A stretch of DNA of 64,000 bases from Nocardia cyriacigeorgica (GTDB taxonomy: Bacteria; Actinomycetota; Actinomycetes; Mycobacteriales; Mycobacteriaceae), in assembly GCF_010868145.1 (NCBI RefSeq), contig NZ_JAAGUY010000002.1, positions 54,201 to 118,200 on the forward strand, in the 5' to 3' direction. The position numbers were made by a program, and so were the translations under genes. The stretch's first letter is position 1. Each line of letters opens with the position of its first letter. Shown here piece after piece: positions 45,010 through 55,058 of the stretch. The notes beneath the pieces are model-generated. The model made no database searches. It had not been told where the DNA came from and saw nothing but the letters and a program-made list of their open reading frames with translations.

Positions 45010-45510
45010 TCAGCCCGCGCTGCCGGTCGCCGGGCGCGACCGCCAACGCTCGCAGGCCTCATGGTCGGCATCCGGCCGGTCTTTGCCGTCGACGGCGCAA
45101 CCCTCACGGGTGTAGCCATCGCGGCCGATGCCGTTGCGGTCGTAGCCGAAACGGTCCCGACCGAAGCGATCGCGGCCGGAATGGTCGTAACCCGAACGGT
45201 CGTAGCCGGAGCGGTCGTAACCGTGCACGTCATAGCCGTCGGGGCCGTACGGGTCCGTCTGCCGGGGCGGGCAACCCGTTCCCATATCGAAGCCACCGTC
45301 CGGACACGGCTTCGGCGGCTTGTGCTCCGGAGGCGTGGGCTGCGTTGTCGGGGTTGTCGGCCGAGTGGGCGCGACGGTCGGCGTCGAACCGGTCGGCTCG
45401 GCGAACGCGGGCGCGGCGGCCATCGCAGGTGCGAGCACGATGGCACCGAGCAGCGCGGTCCGTGCCAATGCCCGGCGGATGCTACGGCCACCCAGAGTCG
45501 TAGTCGGCAT
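45010..45510 (-). CDS. secreted protein with GYDRS-type pentapeptide repeats
   Basis: The 166-residue precursor has a classical signal peptide (RRALARTALLGAIVLAPAMA, cleavage near APAFA-EPTG), then a Thr/Pro-rich linker. It ends with a tandem five-residue repeat of the form G-[YR]-D-[RH]-[SFN], repeated about eight times. Four cysteines (PCPDG, TGCPP, EGCAV, EACER) flank the repeat. CAGGAG lies 8 nt before ATG 45510. It is an Asp/Arg-rich extracellular protein of unknown function; the repeat could bind metal ions or polymers. Confidence 0.75.
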   Translation of the reverse strand: MPTTTLGGRSIRRALARTALLGAIVLAPAMAAAPAFAEPTGSTPTVAPTRPTTPTTQPTPPEHKPPKPCPDGGFDMGTGCPPRQTDPYGPDGYDVHGYDRSGYDRSGYDHSGRDRFGRDRFGYDRNGIGRDGYTREGCAVDGKDRPDADHEACERWRSRPATGSAG

Positions 45511-45687
45511 GATCGATCTCCTGTCCGGAGCACGGTTCTCGCACTCCGGAAGTCCTATCGCCATCGGTAACAGCAGTTTTACAAACAGCTGTTCACAGCC
45601 CATCCGGGCTGACGCGAGCGCCGGAATCAGACGGCGACCAGAAGCATTGCGCCACAGGTTAGCCAATATGTTGCCCTGGAATGAATG

Positions 45688-45719
45688 GGCGGGCGGCGCA
45701 TCTCGCGGCGCCGCCCGCC
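45688..45719 (-). terminator. terminator hairpin after htpG
   Basis: A 12-bp GC-only stem (45688-45699 with 45708-45719) has an 8-nt loop and lies 13 bp beyond the htpG stop on the minus strand. The downstream T tract is weak. Confidence 0.6.
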
Positions 45720-45731
45720 TGCCGCGGTAAA

Positions 45732-47686
<1,955 letters not shown>

Positions 47687-47690
<4 letters not shown>

Positions 47691-49417
47691 GCCGAGATGG
47701 TACCGCCGCCGGTGATCGCACCCGACACCTGCGCGAAATCGGCGAGCGCAGGAACCTCGAGGTCGGCGCGGTGCGGGCCGGGCACCCGCGGATTCATCCA
47801 TTCCCGCAGCACCATGGTGGCGCGCACGTCGTCCTCGTTGTACTCGAGCAAGCGGGTGCGCTGGGTGAGATCGGGTTCGCCGTCGTAGCCGACCGCCAGC
47901 CGGTACCAGCTCATCGACGCCTCACCGTTGGCCTCGGGATCGCGCCAGGCGAAACCGGCCACCGGCGCGATCTTCTTGAGGCCCTTGCCATTCGGACAGA
48001 TGAACTGCTCGGTGACGGCCTGGAACATATCCACCCACTGCGGCGAATCGACGAAGGCACGCACCTGTTCGACGGTCGGAACCCCTGGCTGTCCGGCGAA
48101 CCTGCGCGCCGACTCGTACAGCCATTTGTCCTCGGCGGTGCGCGAATAGCAGTAGGCGGCAAAGGTCTTCCCGGCGGCGAGCGCCTCGGCGCGCACTCGC
48201 ATCAGCCAGGTCCAGAATTCGCCGAAGGAGCGGCCCTCGTCCTCGGTGGGCAATGGATCCCAGGTGACGAACGGGCGGTACACCCCGTCCAGCAGCGTGC
48301 CCCACAGGTAGGCGCCGAATTCCTGGAAACTCTCCAGGTCGACGTCGACTTCGACGTCGGCGCGGCGCACCTGCACCTGTTCGAATCTGCGCACCAGCGG
48401 CGCGCCGGCGATCCAGGCGCGGGCGGTGACCACGGCCTCGTCGAACGGACCGTGCTGCCAGTCCTCGGGCTCGGGCGCCGACCAGGCCGCCAGATCGTCG
48501 ATGGTCCGCACACCGTGCCCGTGCAACACATCTGCCCGCGAGCCGGGCGCGACCAGGCTGACGTCGCGATGGTCGATCAACCAGCCCTCACACCCGCGGC
48601 CGTCGGCCCCACCGCGCGTCCACCACGGGCACTGCCTGCATTCGGGCACTTTCGACGGCACCGTCGCCGACTCACCGCGCACCACCGCGATCCGGTCGGC
48701 ATAGCGCCGGTCGTAATCGGCGAGCACCTGGGTCAGATCGTGGACGAGGATACGGTCGAAGTGGTAGCCGATCACCCCGCCAAGCAGGGCCGGGCCGGCC
48801 AATCCGTGCCGCTGCAACATGCGGTACAGATGAGCGAGGCGCTGCTGGTCGCGCGGCTGCTGGCGCAGTTTGCGGTGCGGATCGGGTTGCGGATCCCAGT
48901 GATACAGATCCGAGGTGGTCGGGTGGAATTCCGCGGGCTCGGGCTGGCGGGGATCGGTGACCTTGTGGTTGACGACGATGACCGGGATATAGCCGCCGCG
49001 GTCGAGGTCGCGCATCAGGATCTCGGCGCCGCCGCGTCTGCCGGTATCGGGTTCCTGCGGCAGCATGCCGCCCCAGATGCACAGGGCACCCGCGGCGCAG
49101 GCGCGCAGGGTGGATTCGGCCTTCTCCCCCGGACGAAGCAACGGATCGATCACCACCCACTGGTCGGGGCGCGCGCCGACCAGTGCGTTACGGACCCGTT
49201 CGCGGTGCGCGACCGCCGCGTCACGGCGCTGCTGGACGCCGGCATCCTCACGGACACCGGCCAGCATCTCCGGATGGGCGGCATTCATATTCAGCCGGTG
49301 CCTGCACCCGATCAGCCCTCTGGCATCGAGAAACGCGGTCGCGGCGGCGGCGGACCGATTCTGTTCGGTTCCGTCGTCCAACTCGCGACCCTCTCGGTCG
49401 GCACTGCCCGGATGCAC
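47687..49417 (-). CDS. TM0106-type RecB-like nuclease
   Basis: The 576-residue protein combines an N-terminal RecB-like PD-(D/E)xK nuclease region, with Cys motifs ECRQCPWW and GRGCEGW that may hold an Fe-S cluster or zinc, and a C-terminal RNase H-like exonuclease region (WTWLMRVRAEALAAGKTFAA, LLEYNEDDVRATMVLREW). GTG 49417 was chosen because CATACT (49429-49424) ends 6 nt upstream and the frame before it is low-complexity. It is co-transcribed with htpG, with 4-bp overlap. A DNA repair role is inferred from the family. Confidence 0.83.
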
Positions 49418-49602
49418 GTAAGCAGTATGGTCCCTACCCCCGACAGAACCGCGAATCGTCTGCGGGCCGCAGGCGATGGGCCCGCCACCTTCGCAGCATC
49501 CGGCCGCGACCGGATAGGGTGTCGGCAAACCGTGTGACATGGGCGGACGGGCATTTCGCGCGCCGAGCCGCCAGGGCGAACCAGCATGACGGAGGGCCAT
49601 CG

Positions 49603-50241
49603 ATGGGGTTGTTCACGAAGCGCAAGCGGCGCCCGAGCCGCCGGGCCGAGGCGAAAGCCCTCAAGCACAAGGCTGCCCTGGAAGCCAAGCTCGGCGCCAA
49701 GAACGACCGTAAGCAGCGTCGCGCCGAGAACCGCACCCAGAAGAAGGTCGCCAAGGCCCAGATCGCGGCATTGCATGCCGAAGAGAAAGCGGCACTGAAG
49801 GCGGCGGCAAAGGCCGAGCGCGATCCGTTCAGCGTGAGCCAGGTCAAGAAGTACATAGGCGTCGCCCGGATCCTGGTTCCGGTGCTGGCCCCGCTCGCCT
49901 ACCGCGGCGCCACCTTCGTGCGTGGTCAGCTCGACAATCGCAAGGCCAACCAGCTCGGCATCGGCGTCGAACAGCTCGGCGATTACACCGGGCACGGCGC
50001 GCGGCTGCATGCGCGGATCGCCAATACCGAGGCCGCCCTCGACAAGATCGGTGCCAACGGCGACAAGGGTGAATCGGACAAGTTCGTCGCGGTGACCCGC
50101 AACCGGCTCGAAGCCCTGACCGCAGCTGTGCGGACCGCCGACCAGATGCCCGCGCAGCGTCGTCGCGCCGTGCACACCTCCATCGCCACCGAGCTGACCG
50201 GGATCGAATCCGACGTCCTGGCCCGGCTCGGCGTGCGCTGA
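49603..50241 (+). CDS. conserved actinobacterial protein with basic N-terminus (DUF6474-like)
   Basis: The 212-residue protein begins MGLFTKRKRRPSRRAEAKAL and has about 75 residues rich in Lys/Arg/Ala, predicted as a long charged helix or coiled coil. A short hydrophobic stretch (VARILVPVLAPLAYRG) and a soluble helical C-terminus follow. I associate it with DUF6474; function unknown. CGGAGGG precedes the ATG. It is 12 bp upstream of the membrane protein that opens the copper cluster. Confidence 0.7.
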   Translation: MGLFTKRKRRPSRRAEAKALKHKAALEAKLGAKNDRKQRRAENRTQKKVAKAQIAALHAEEKAALKAAAKAERDPFSVSQVKKYIGVARILVPVLAPLAYRGATFVRGQLDNRKANQLGIGVEQLGDYTGHGARLHARIANTEAALDKIGANGDKGESDKFVAVTRNRLEALTAAVRTADQMPAQRRRAVHTSIATELTGIESDVLARLGVR

Positions 50242-50253
50242 CCCGTTCCGCAG

Positions 50254-50811
50254 ATGCGCTCACGTCCGACCACCGGTAGCCCGCGCGGTTTCCTGGTCGG
50301 CGCGTCGGTCGGGGCGCTCGCGGTCGCCGCGCACGGGCTGGCCGGCGGCGGGTATCCGTCCTCGGCCGAGCTGGCGCTGGTCCTGATCGCGGCCTCGGTC
50401 ACCGGGCTGGTGGCCGGGGCGCTGCCGTGGCGGCGCGGGCCGGTTCCGGTACTCGGCGTACTTGCCGCCGGTCAAGTGGCCGGGCATGGCGCCCTGACCG
50501 GGATCTACGGCCATGAGCACGCCCCCTCGACCTCCGCCCCCCTGGCGGGCGAACTACTCGGCGGCTACCTGCCCTCGGGCGGAATGCTGCTGGCCCACCT
50601 CGGCGCCACCCTGGTCTGCGCCGCGCTGATCCCCGTCGCCGAGCGGCTGTACGGTGCCATATCCGCGGCCCTGCGGGTAGTGCTCGCACCGCCTCGCACG
50701 CGTGTGCGACAGGGCTCGGCGCCCACGTTCGAATCCGTTGTTCGGCTCCCCAGCTTTGCTCCGGCCGGTGCCACCGGTCCGCGCGCGCCGCCTCTGGCTC
50801 GCCCGGCCTGA
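50254..50811 (+). CDS. membrane protein of the YcnI-CopC-CopD cluster
   Basis: The 185-residue protein has about five hydrophobic segments (VGASVGALAVAAHGLAGG, LALVLIAASVTGLVAG, VPVLGVLAAGQVAGHGALTG and so on). His residues fall in membrane or loop positions (AAHG, GHGAL, YGHEHAP), and the C-terminal tail is basic and Pro-rich. Its place before YcnI, CopC and CopD genes suggests a copper-related role. No family motif is assigned with confidence. Confidence 0.72.
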   Translation: MRSRPTTGSPRGFLVGASVGALAVAAHGLAGGGYPSSAELALVLIAASVTGLVAGALPWRRGPVPVLGVLAAGQVAGHGALTGIYGHEHAPSTSAPLAGELLGGYLPSGGMLLAHLGATLVCAALIPVAERLYGAISAALRVVLAPPRTRVRQGSAPTFESVVRLPSFAPAGATGPRAPPLARPA

Positions 50812-50848
50812 CTGCATCAATTCATTTCGGAGAGAAAGCATTTCATTC

Positions 50849-51514
50849 ATGAACAAGTTCATTTCGCGTGCCTTGTGCACGGCGGCGCTCGGTGGCGGGC
50901 TGTTCGCGCTGGCCGGTGGGGTCGCGAACGCGCATGTCACCGTCGACGCCCCCGGTGCCACACAGGGATCCATGGCCATCGCCACCTTCCGGGTCCCGAC
51001 CGAATCCGACACCGCGGCAACCACTGCCATCACCGTCACCGTGCCGAATCTTCCGGTGGCCATGACCGAACCGATCCCGGGCTGGACCGCCAAGGTCGAC
51101 CGCAACGACAAATCCCAGGTCACCGCCGTGACCTGGACCGCGGACCCGGGCGCACCCGGCGTCGGCCCCGGCCAGTTCCAGCAGTTCGCGGTGGCACTGG
51201 GCCCACTGCCGCTGAAGGACTCGGTGAGCTTCCCGACCAAACAGACCTACAGCGACGGCAAGGTCGTCGACTGGAACCAGCCCGCCGATCAGGGCCTGGT
51301 CGCACATCCGGCGCCGAGCCTCACCCTGGCCTCCAACACCGGAAACGGGCACGGCGAACACGGCGTTGAGGCCGAGAATCAGACCGCGCCAGCCGAATCC
51401 GATGACGCGGGCACCGACACGACCGCCCGCTGGCTCGGCGGGATCGGACTGGCCGTCGGGCTGCTCGGGCTCGGGCTCGGCGTCGGCTCGGTCATCCGGG
51501 GACGGCAGTCGTGA
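50849..51514 (+). CDS. ycnI: YcnI family copper-binding membrane-anchored protein
   Basis: The 221-residue precursor has a signal peptide ending ANA, leaving an N-terminal His (HVTVDAPGATQG) that in YcnI (DUF1775) proteins takes part in copper binding. The Trp of PGWTAKV is also conserved. A Gly/Ala-rich C-terminal membrane helix (IGLAVGLLGLGLGVGSVI) anchors it outside the cell. The stop overlaps the CopC gene start in GTGA. Confidence 0.9.
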   Translation: MNKFISRALCTAALGGGLFALAGGVANAHVTVDAPGATQGSMAIATFRVPTESDTAATTAITVTVPNLPVAMTEPIPGWTAKVDRNDKSQVTAVTWTADPGAPGVGPGQFQQFAVALGPLPLKDSVSFPTKQTYSDGKVVDWNQPADQGLVAHPAPSLTLASNTGNGHGEHGVEAENQTAPAESDDAGTDTTARWLGGIGLAVGLLGLGLGVGSVIRGRQS

Positions 51515-52083
51515 CCGCCCCGCGCATGAATATGCGCACACTGCTGTTCACGTTCGTCATCGGGGCGCTGTGTCTGGGTGTCGGCGCCCTCGTCGCCGGG
51601 CCCGCCTCGGCCCACTCCGCGGTGGTCGGCACCTCCCCCGAGGACGGCGCCTCGCTGGACGCGGGCCCGGAACGCGTCACCATCACCTTCAATGAAGCCT
51701 TACAGCCCAACTTTCCTTCGCTGACTGTCGTCGGCCCCGACGATCACCTGTGGTCCAAGGGTGACCCGGTGGTCGACGGGAAAACGGTGAGCGTCGCGGT
51801 CGGCGATCTTGGACCCGCAGGCACCTACCGCGTCGGCTACCGGGTCACCTCGGCCGACGGCCATCCGGTGGAGGGACGACTGACCTTCACCCTGACCACG
51901 GCGGGCAAGGGAACCCCCGGCCCCACGGTCGGCGCAGCCGACGCCGACAACGGCGGTTCCGGCGGCATCCCGATCTGGGTGTTCATCGTCGGCGCCATCG
52001 TGCTGTTCGGCGGCGGACTGGCCTTCGCGCTGTTCGGGACGGGCCTGTTCGGCAAGGGCGGCACCGGTAAGAGCGGCCGGTGA
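51511..52083 (+). CDS. copC: CopC-domain copper-binding protein
   Basis: The 190-residue precursor has a signal peptide ending ASA. The mature N-terminal His (HSAVVGTSPEDGASLDAGPE) and the C-terminal motif SADGHPVEGRLTFTL supply the Cu(II) ligands typical of CopC. A C-terminal membrane helix (WVFIVGAIVLFGGGLAFALF) tethers it. Start and stop overlap the neighbouring genes by 4 bp, so translation of the set is coupled. Confidence 0.92.
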   Translation: MTAPRMNMRTLLFTFVIGALCLGVGALVAGPASAHSAVVGTSPEDGASLDAGPERVTITFNEALQPNFPSLTVVGPDDHLWSKGDPVVDGKTVSVAVGDLGPAGTYRVGYRVTSADGHPVEGRLTFTLTTAGKGTPGPTVGAADADNGGSGGIPIWVFIVGAIVLFGGGLAFALFGTGLFGKGGTGKSGR

Positions 52084-53006
52084 CCGATCGGACGACCGGC
52101 GGCCGTGACCGCCGCGCGGCGCTGCTGCTGGTCGTCCCGTCCGGGCTGCTCGGTGTACTGGTCGCGTGGGTGATGACCGCGGTCACCGCGGAGAGCGCGG
52201 TCCGGGTCCTCGCCGATATCGCGGGGGCCACCGTGCTCGGGCTCGCGGCGTTGCCGCGGGTGCACGACCGGTTGCGGCCGCCGTGGCGGCTGCTGGCCGT
52301 GGTGGCCGGGATCTGGTGCGGCAGCGAATTCGTGGTGCTGGTGTTCGAGGCCGCCGATGTCGTCGGGGTGCCGGTCAGCGCACTCGACGGCGGCCGGTTC
52401 GGCACCTTCCTCACCGAAATCAGCGGCGGCCAGGTCGGTATCGCGATCCTGCTCGGCACCGGCGCCGTCGCGTGCTATTCGGCGCTGGCTTTCCGGCGAC
52501 CGGAGACCGCCTCCCCGGACCTGGTGCTGGTCTTCGCCGCGGTGGCGCTGACCCTGCGGCCGATCACCGGGCATATGTCGCAGCAACCGTTCGGATCGGT
52601 GCTCGCCGCGGTGCACGCACTCGCCGCGGGCGCGTGGCTCGGCCTGCTGATCGGCCTTGCGCTGGTGGTGCGCTCGCGCGGCGAATGGGCGATCGCGTTG
52701 CCGCGCTACTCCACGGTGGCCATGCCGCTGGTGGCGGTCGTCGCGGTGACCGGACTGGTGAACGGGCTGGTCCGCATCGGCGGAGTCGCGCCGCTGGTGC
52801 AGACCGGATACGGCCGGGTGCTGCTGGCCAAGACAGTGATCCTGGCCGCGCTGCTCGCGCTGGGTTGGTGGTGGCGACGCGACTGGGTCGGCCGCGCCGC
52901 CGACCATCGGATGACGGCCGAGGCGTCGCTGCGCCGGGCCACCATCGAGGTGGTGGTGATGGCGGTGGCCTTCGGCCTGGCCGCAACATTGGCCGTCACG
53001 GCATGA
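52080..53006 (+). CDS. copD: CopD-domain copper membrane protein
   Basis: The 308-residue membrane protein has about eight hydrophobic segments. Conserved residues of the CopD family are in TGHMSQQP, AAVHALAAGAWLGLL and LLAKTVILAALLALGWWWRR. CopD is thought to accept copper from CopC and move it inward or manage periplasmic copper. GTG 52080 overlaps the copC stop. It ends the cluster. No CsoR-like operator comparable to the one at 5794 is seen upstream of this locus. Confidence 0.9.
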   Translation: MTDRTTGGRDRRAALLLVVPSGLLGVLVAWVMTAVTAESAVRVLADIAGATVLGLAALPRVHDRLRPPWRLLAVVAGIWCGSEFVVLVFEAADVVGVPVSALDGGRFGTFLTEISGGQVGIAILLGTGAVACYSALAFRRPETASPDLVLVFAAVALTLRPITGHMSQQPFGSVLAAVHALAAGAWLGLLIGLALVVRSRGEWAIALPRYSTVAMPLVAVVAVTGLVNGLVRIGGVAPLVQTGYGRVLLAKTVILAALLALGWWWRRDWVGRAADHRMTAEASLRRATIEVVVMAVAFGLAATLAVTA

Positions 53007-53040
53007 CGGAATTCCGCGAACCCCCGGTTACAGTTGCGCC

Positions 53041-53514
53041 ATGACCGAAGTGAAGATCGTCGCCGACTGCGACGCCTCGGCCGAAACCGCTTTCGCCTAC
53101 GTGAACGATTACCGCAATCTGCCGCGCTTTCTGCGCGAGGTCGAATCATTCACGCCGGTGGGTAGTCAGACCGAAGGTATCGGGGCGACGTTCGACGGCC
53201 ATATCAAGCTCGGTCCGGTCTCGCTGAACTCCCGGATCGAGATCGTGCGCTGGGAGGAGAACTTCGCCATCGGGGTGAAGTCGATCAAAGGGTTCGAGGT
53301 CGAGTCGACCTTCCTGTTCCACGCCACTGACACCGAGCGCTGCACCGTCGACGCCATCGTCGACTACCGGGTCGCCGGTGGTCTGGCCGGTCGCGCACTC
53401 GGCAAGACGATCGAACCGTTCGTCAAGATCGCGGTGAAGCACAGCACTGAGAACCTGACCAAGCAGATCGAGGAATTCCACCGCGCCGGCGGTGCCACGA
53501 GCAGCCAGGACTGA
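53041..53514 (+). CDS. SRPBCC (START-like) family protein
   Basis: The 157-residue soluble protein shows the polyketide cyclase/dehydrase pattern: VKIVADCDASAETAFAYVND, LPRFLREVESF, and a long C-terminal helix ending NLTKQIEEF. The helix-grip fold binds a hydrophobic ligand. TACAGT (53029-53034) ends 6 nt before the ATG, so it is probably leaderless and separate from copD. Ligand unknown. Confidence 0.85.
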   Translation: MTEVKIVADCDASAETAFAYVNDYRNLPRFLREVESFTPVGSQTEGIGATFDGHIKLGPVSLNSRIEIVRWEENFAIGVKSIKGFEVESTFLFHATDTERCTVDAIVDYRVAGGLAGRALGKTIEPFVKIAVKHSTENLTKQIEEFHRAGGATSSQD

Positions 53515-53647
53515 ACAGGCTCCGCCCCGGTCGGCCGCGCGTCCAACGGGCGGCCGGGCCATCCACCTGTGGGCGCACACGGGACCGATCCCGCGGGCCA
53601 CGAACGACACCGAACGCCCCGGCGCTGAACCCCTATTCGAACCTGGC

Positions 53648-53663
53648 GGTGACTCACATCACA
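53648..53663 (+). promoter_or_regulatory. CRP/GlxR-type cAMP-receptor site
   Basis: GGTGA-CTCACA-TCACA matches TGTGA-N6-TCACA at 9 of 10 specified positions. It ends 4 bp before the proposed -10 (TAGCCT, 53668-53673) of the DUF5313 gene, covering the -35 region. Depending on the promoter it could activate or repress. Confidence 0.55.
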
Positions 53664-53679
53664 GGCATAGCCTTGAGGT

Positions 53680-54045
53680 ATGGACAAACCCACCTTCAGG
53701 CAGCGCATTGCCTACGATCTGGGCCGCGAGCTCCCCGCGAACCTGCACGAGTGGGTGAAGAACGACCTGCTCGGGCACGGGGCCATGGAACGCTATCTGC
53801 TCCGGTTTCTCGGGCCGGTCGTTCCGTTCTTCGCGCTCGTGCTGCTGTTCCCAGGTCCGTTGCCACTCAAGATCGGGCTGATTGTGATGATGACGGTTCC
53901 GATGGTCATCTTCACCGTCGCGCTCAGCTATGTATGGCGCCGGTACCGGCTGGTGCAGCACGGCCTCGATCCGAATCTGCTCGATCACGGCAAGATCTCC
54001 GAGCACGAACGGGATATGTACGAACTGCGGCACGGACATCGATAG
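53680..54045 (+). CDS. DUF5313-like membrane protein
   Basis: The 121-residue protein starts KPTFRQRIAYDLGRELPANL followed by HEWVKNDLLGHGA and two membrane segments (PVVPFFALVLLFPG, LKIGLIVMMTVPMVIFTVAL). The pattern fits the actinobacterial DUF5313 family of unknown function. TAGCCT ends 6 nt before the ATG, so it is leaderless, with a CRP-type site just upstream. Confidence 0.75.
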   Translation: MDKPTFRQRIAYDLGRELPANLHEWVKNDLLGHGAMERYLLRFLGPVVPFFALVLLFPGPLPLKIGLIVMMTVPMVIFTVALSYVWRRYRLVQHGLDPNLLDHGKISEHERDMYELRHGHR

Positions 54046-54118
54046 GCGTACCTCCGCCTTCGCTCCGGCCATGCGCGGTCTGACGACAGGCTGCGCCTGG
54101 CTGCGCTGATCGCGCTGT

Positions 54119-54132
54119 GATTCACGTGGAAC
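54119..54132. promoter_or_regulatory. parS-like (ParB-binding) sequence, imperfect
   Basis: GATTCACGTGGAAC differs at two positions from GTTTCACGTGAAAC, the ParB site of actinobacteria, and keeps the central TTCACGTG. It lies in the intergenic region 53 bp before rraA. A single imperfect site may be incidental. Confidence 0.3.
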
Positions 54133-54184
54133 GAACCCCGCGGTCCGTTCCGGCTGGAATTCGGCCACCTCTAAGCTGAGGCCC

Positions 54185-54673
54185 ATGACCGAACCGACAG
54201 ATGTTGTGGCGACCGCGGACCTGGCCGACGAAATCGGCCCCGATATTCGCAGCTGCGATACCCAGTTCATCCAGTTCGGCGGCCGCGCGGCATTTTCCGG
54301 CCGGATCACCACAATTCGCTGCTTCCAGGACAATCTGCTCGTCAAGCAGACGTTGAGCGAACCGGGCGATGGCAAAGTGCTCGTCGTCGACGGTGGCGCG
54401 AGCGTGCACACCGCGCTGGTCGGCGACATCATCGCCGGACGCGGTGTCGACAACGGCTGGGCCGGTGTCATCGTCAACGGTGCGGTGCGCGATTCGGCAA
54501 TCCTGCGCACCCTCGACATCGGCATCAAGGCGCTGGGCACCAACCCGCGCAAGAGCACCCAGACCGGCTCCGGCGACAAGGACGTCCCGGTAGAGATCGG
54601 CGGTGTCACCTTCGTGCCCGGCGACATGCTCTACAGCGATCACGACGGCGTCGTGGTGCGCGCCGAGGACTGA
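54185..54673 (+). CDS. rraA: RraA-family protein (4-hydroxy-4-methyl-2-oxoglutarate aldolase-like)
   Basis: The 162-residue protein has the RraA fold signature: [61 protein letters not shown] and [13 protein letters not shown]. Family members inhibit RNase E or act as divalent-metal-dependent aldolase/decarboxylases. The R-D of VNGAVRDS and the distal DHDG match the aldolase-type active site. TAAGCT (54172-54177) ends 7 nt before the ATG. M. tuberculosis carries its homologue (Rv3853) in the same broad region. Confidence 0.92.
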   Translation: MTEPTDVVATADLADEIGPDIRSCDTQFIQFGGRAAFSGRITTIRCFQDNLLVKQTLSEPGDGKVLVVDGGASVHTALVGDIIAGRGVDNGWAGVIVNGAVRDSAILRTLDIGIKALGTNPRKSTQTGSGDKDVPVEIGGVTFVPGDMLYSDHDGVVVRAED

Positions 54674-54691
54674 TCGGCGCAGCAGCAGGGT

Positions 54692-54910
54692 TTACTCGGC
54701 GACTCGCGCCTGGTGACCGGCGAGAGCGACCACATCGCCGACGTGCAACTGCCGTCCACGGCGTAGCTCGACCTCGTCGTTCACCCGCACGAGACCCGCG
54801 GCGATCACCGTCTTGGCTTCCGAACCGGAATCGATCAGATTGGCCAATTTGAGAAACTGGCCGAGCCGAATGGCTTCGTCATCGATCGGCACATCGACTG
54901 GTTCCGACAT
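54692..54910 (-). CDS. S4-domain RNA-binding protein
   Basis: The 72-residue protein is a stand-alone S4 domain: IRLGQFLKLANLIDSGSEAK, IAAGLVRVNDEVELRRGRQL and HVGDVVALAG. It matches the YaaA/RlbA-type small RNA-binding proteins. It is divergent from lysX and converges on rraA. Its target RNA is unknown. Confidence 0.9.
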   Translation of the reverse strand: MSEPVDVPIDDEAIRLGQFLKLANLIDSGSEAKTVIAAGLVRVNDEVELRRGRQLHVGDVVALAGHQARVAE

Positions 54911-55058
54911 GGTCTAAATACTTACTCCCCCGCCCCGCTCCGCCGTGCGCCGCCCCGGTATCCGGCCGCATTCGGCCATTCCCGAGACGTCGCAAAGGGG
55001 CCGCGAACACGCCGCGACAAACTACCGGCAAATCCACCCCAACGGTCACACTGGATCG

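Noticed and set aside
45584..45593. 10-bp palindrome AACAGCTGTT upstream of the repeat protein
   Set aside because: Too short and without extended symmetry; no link to a start site could be supported.
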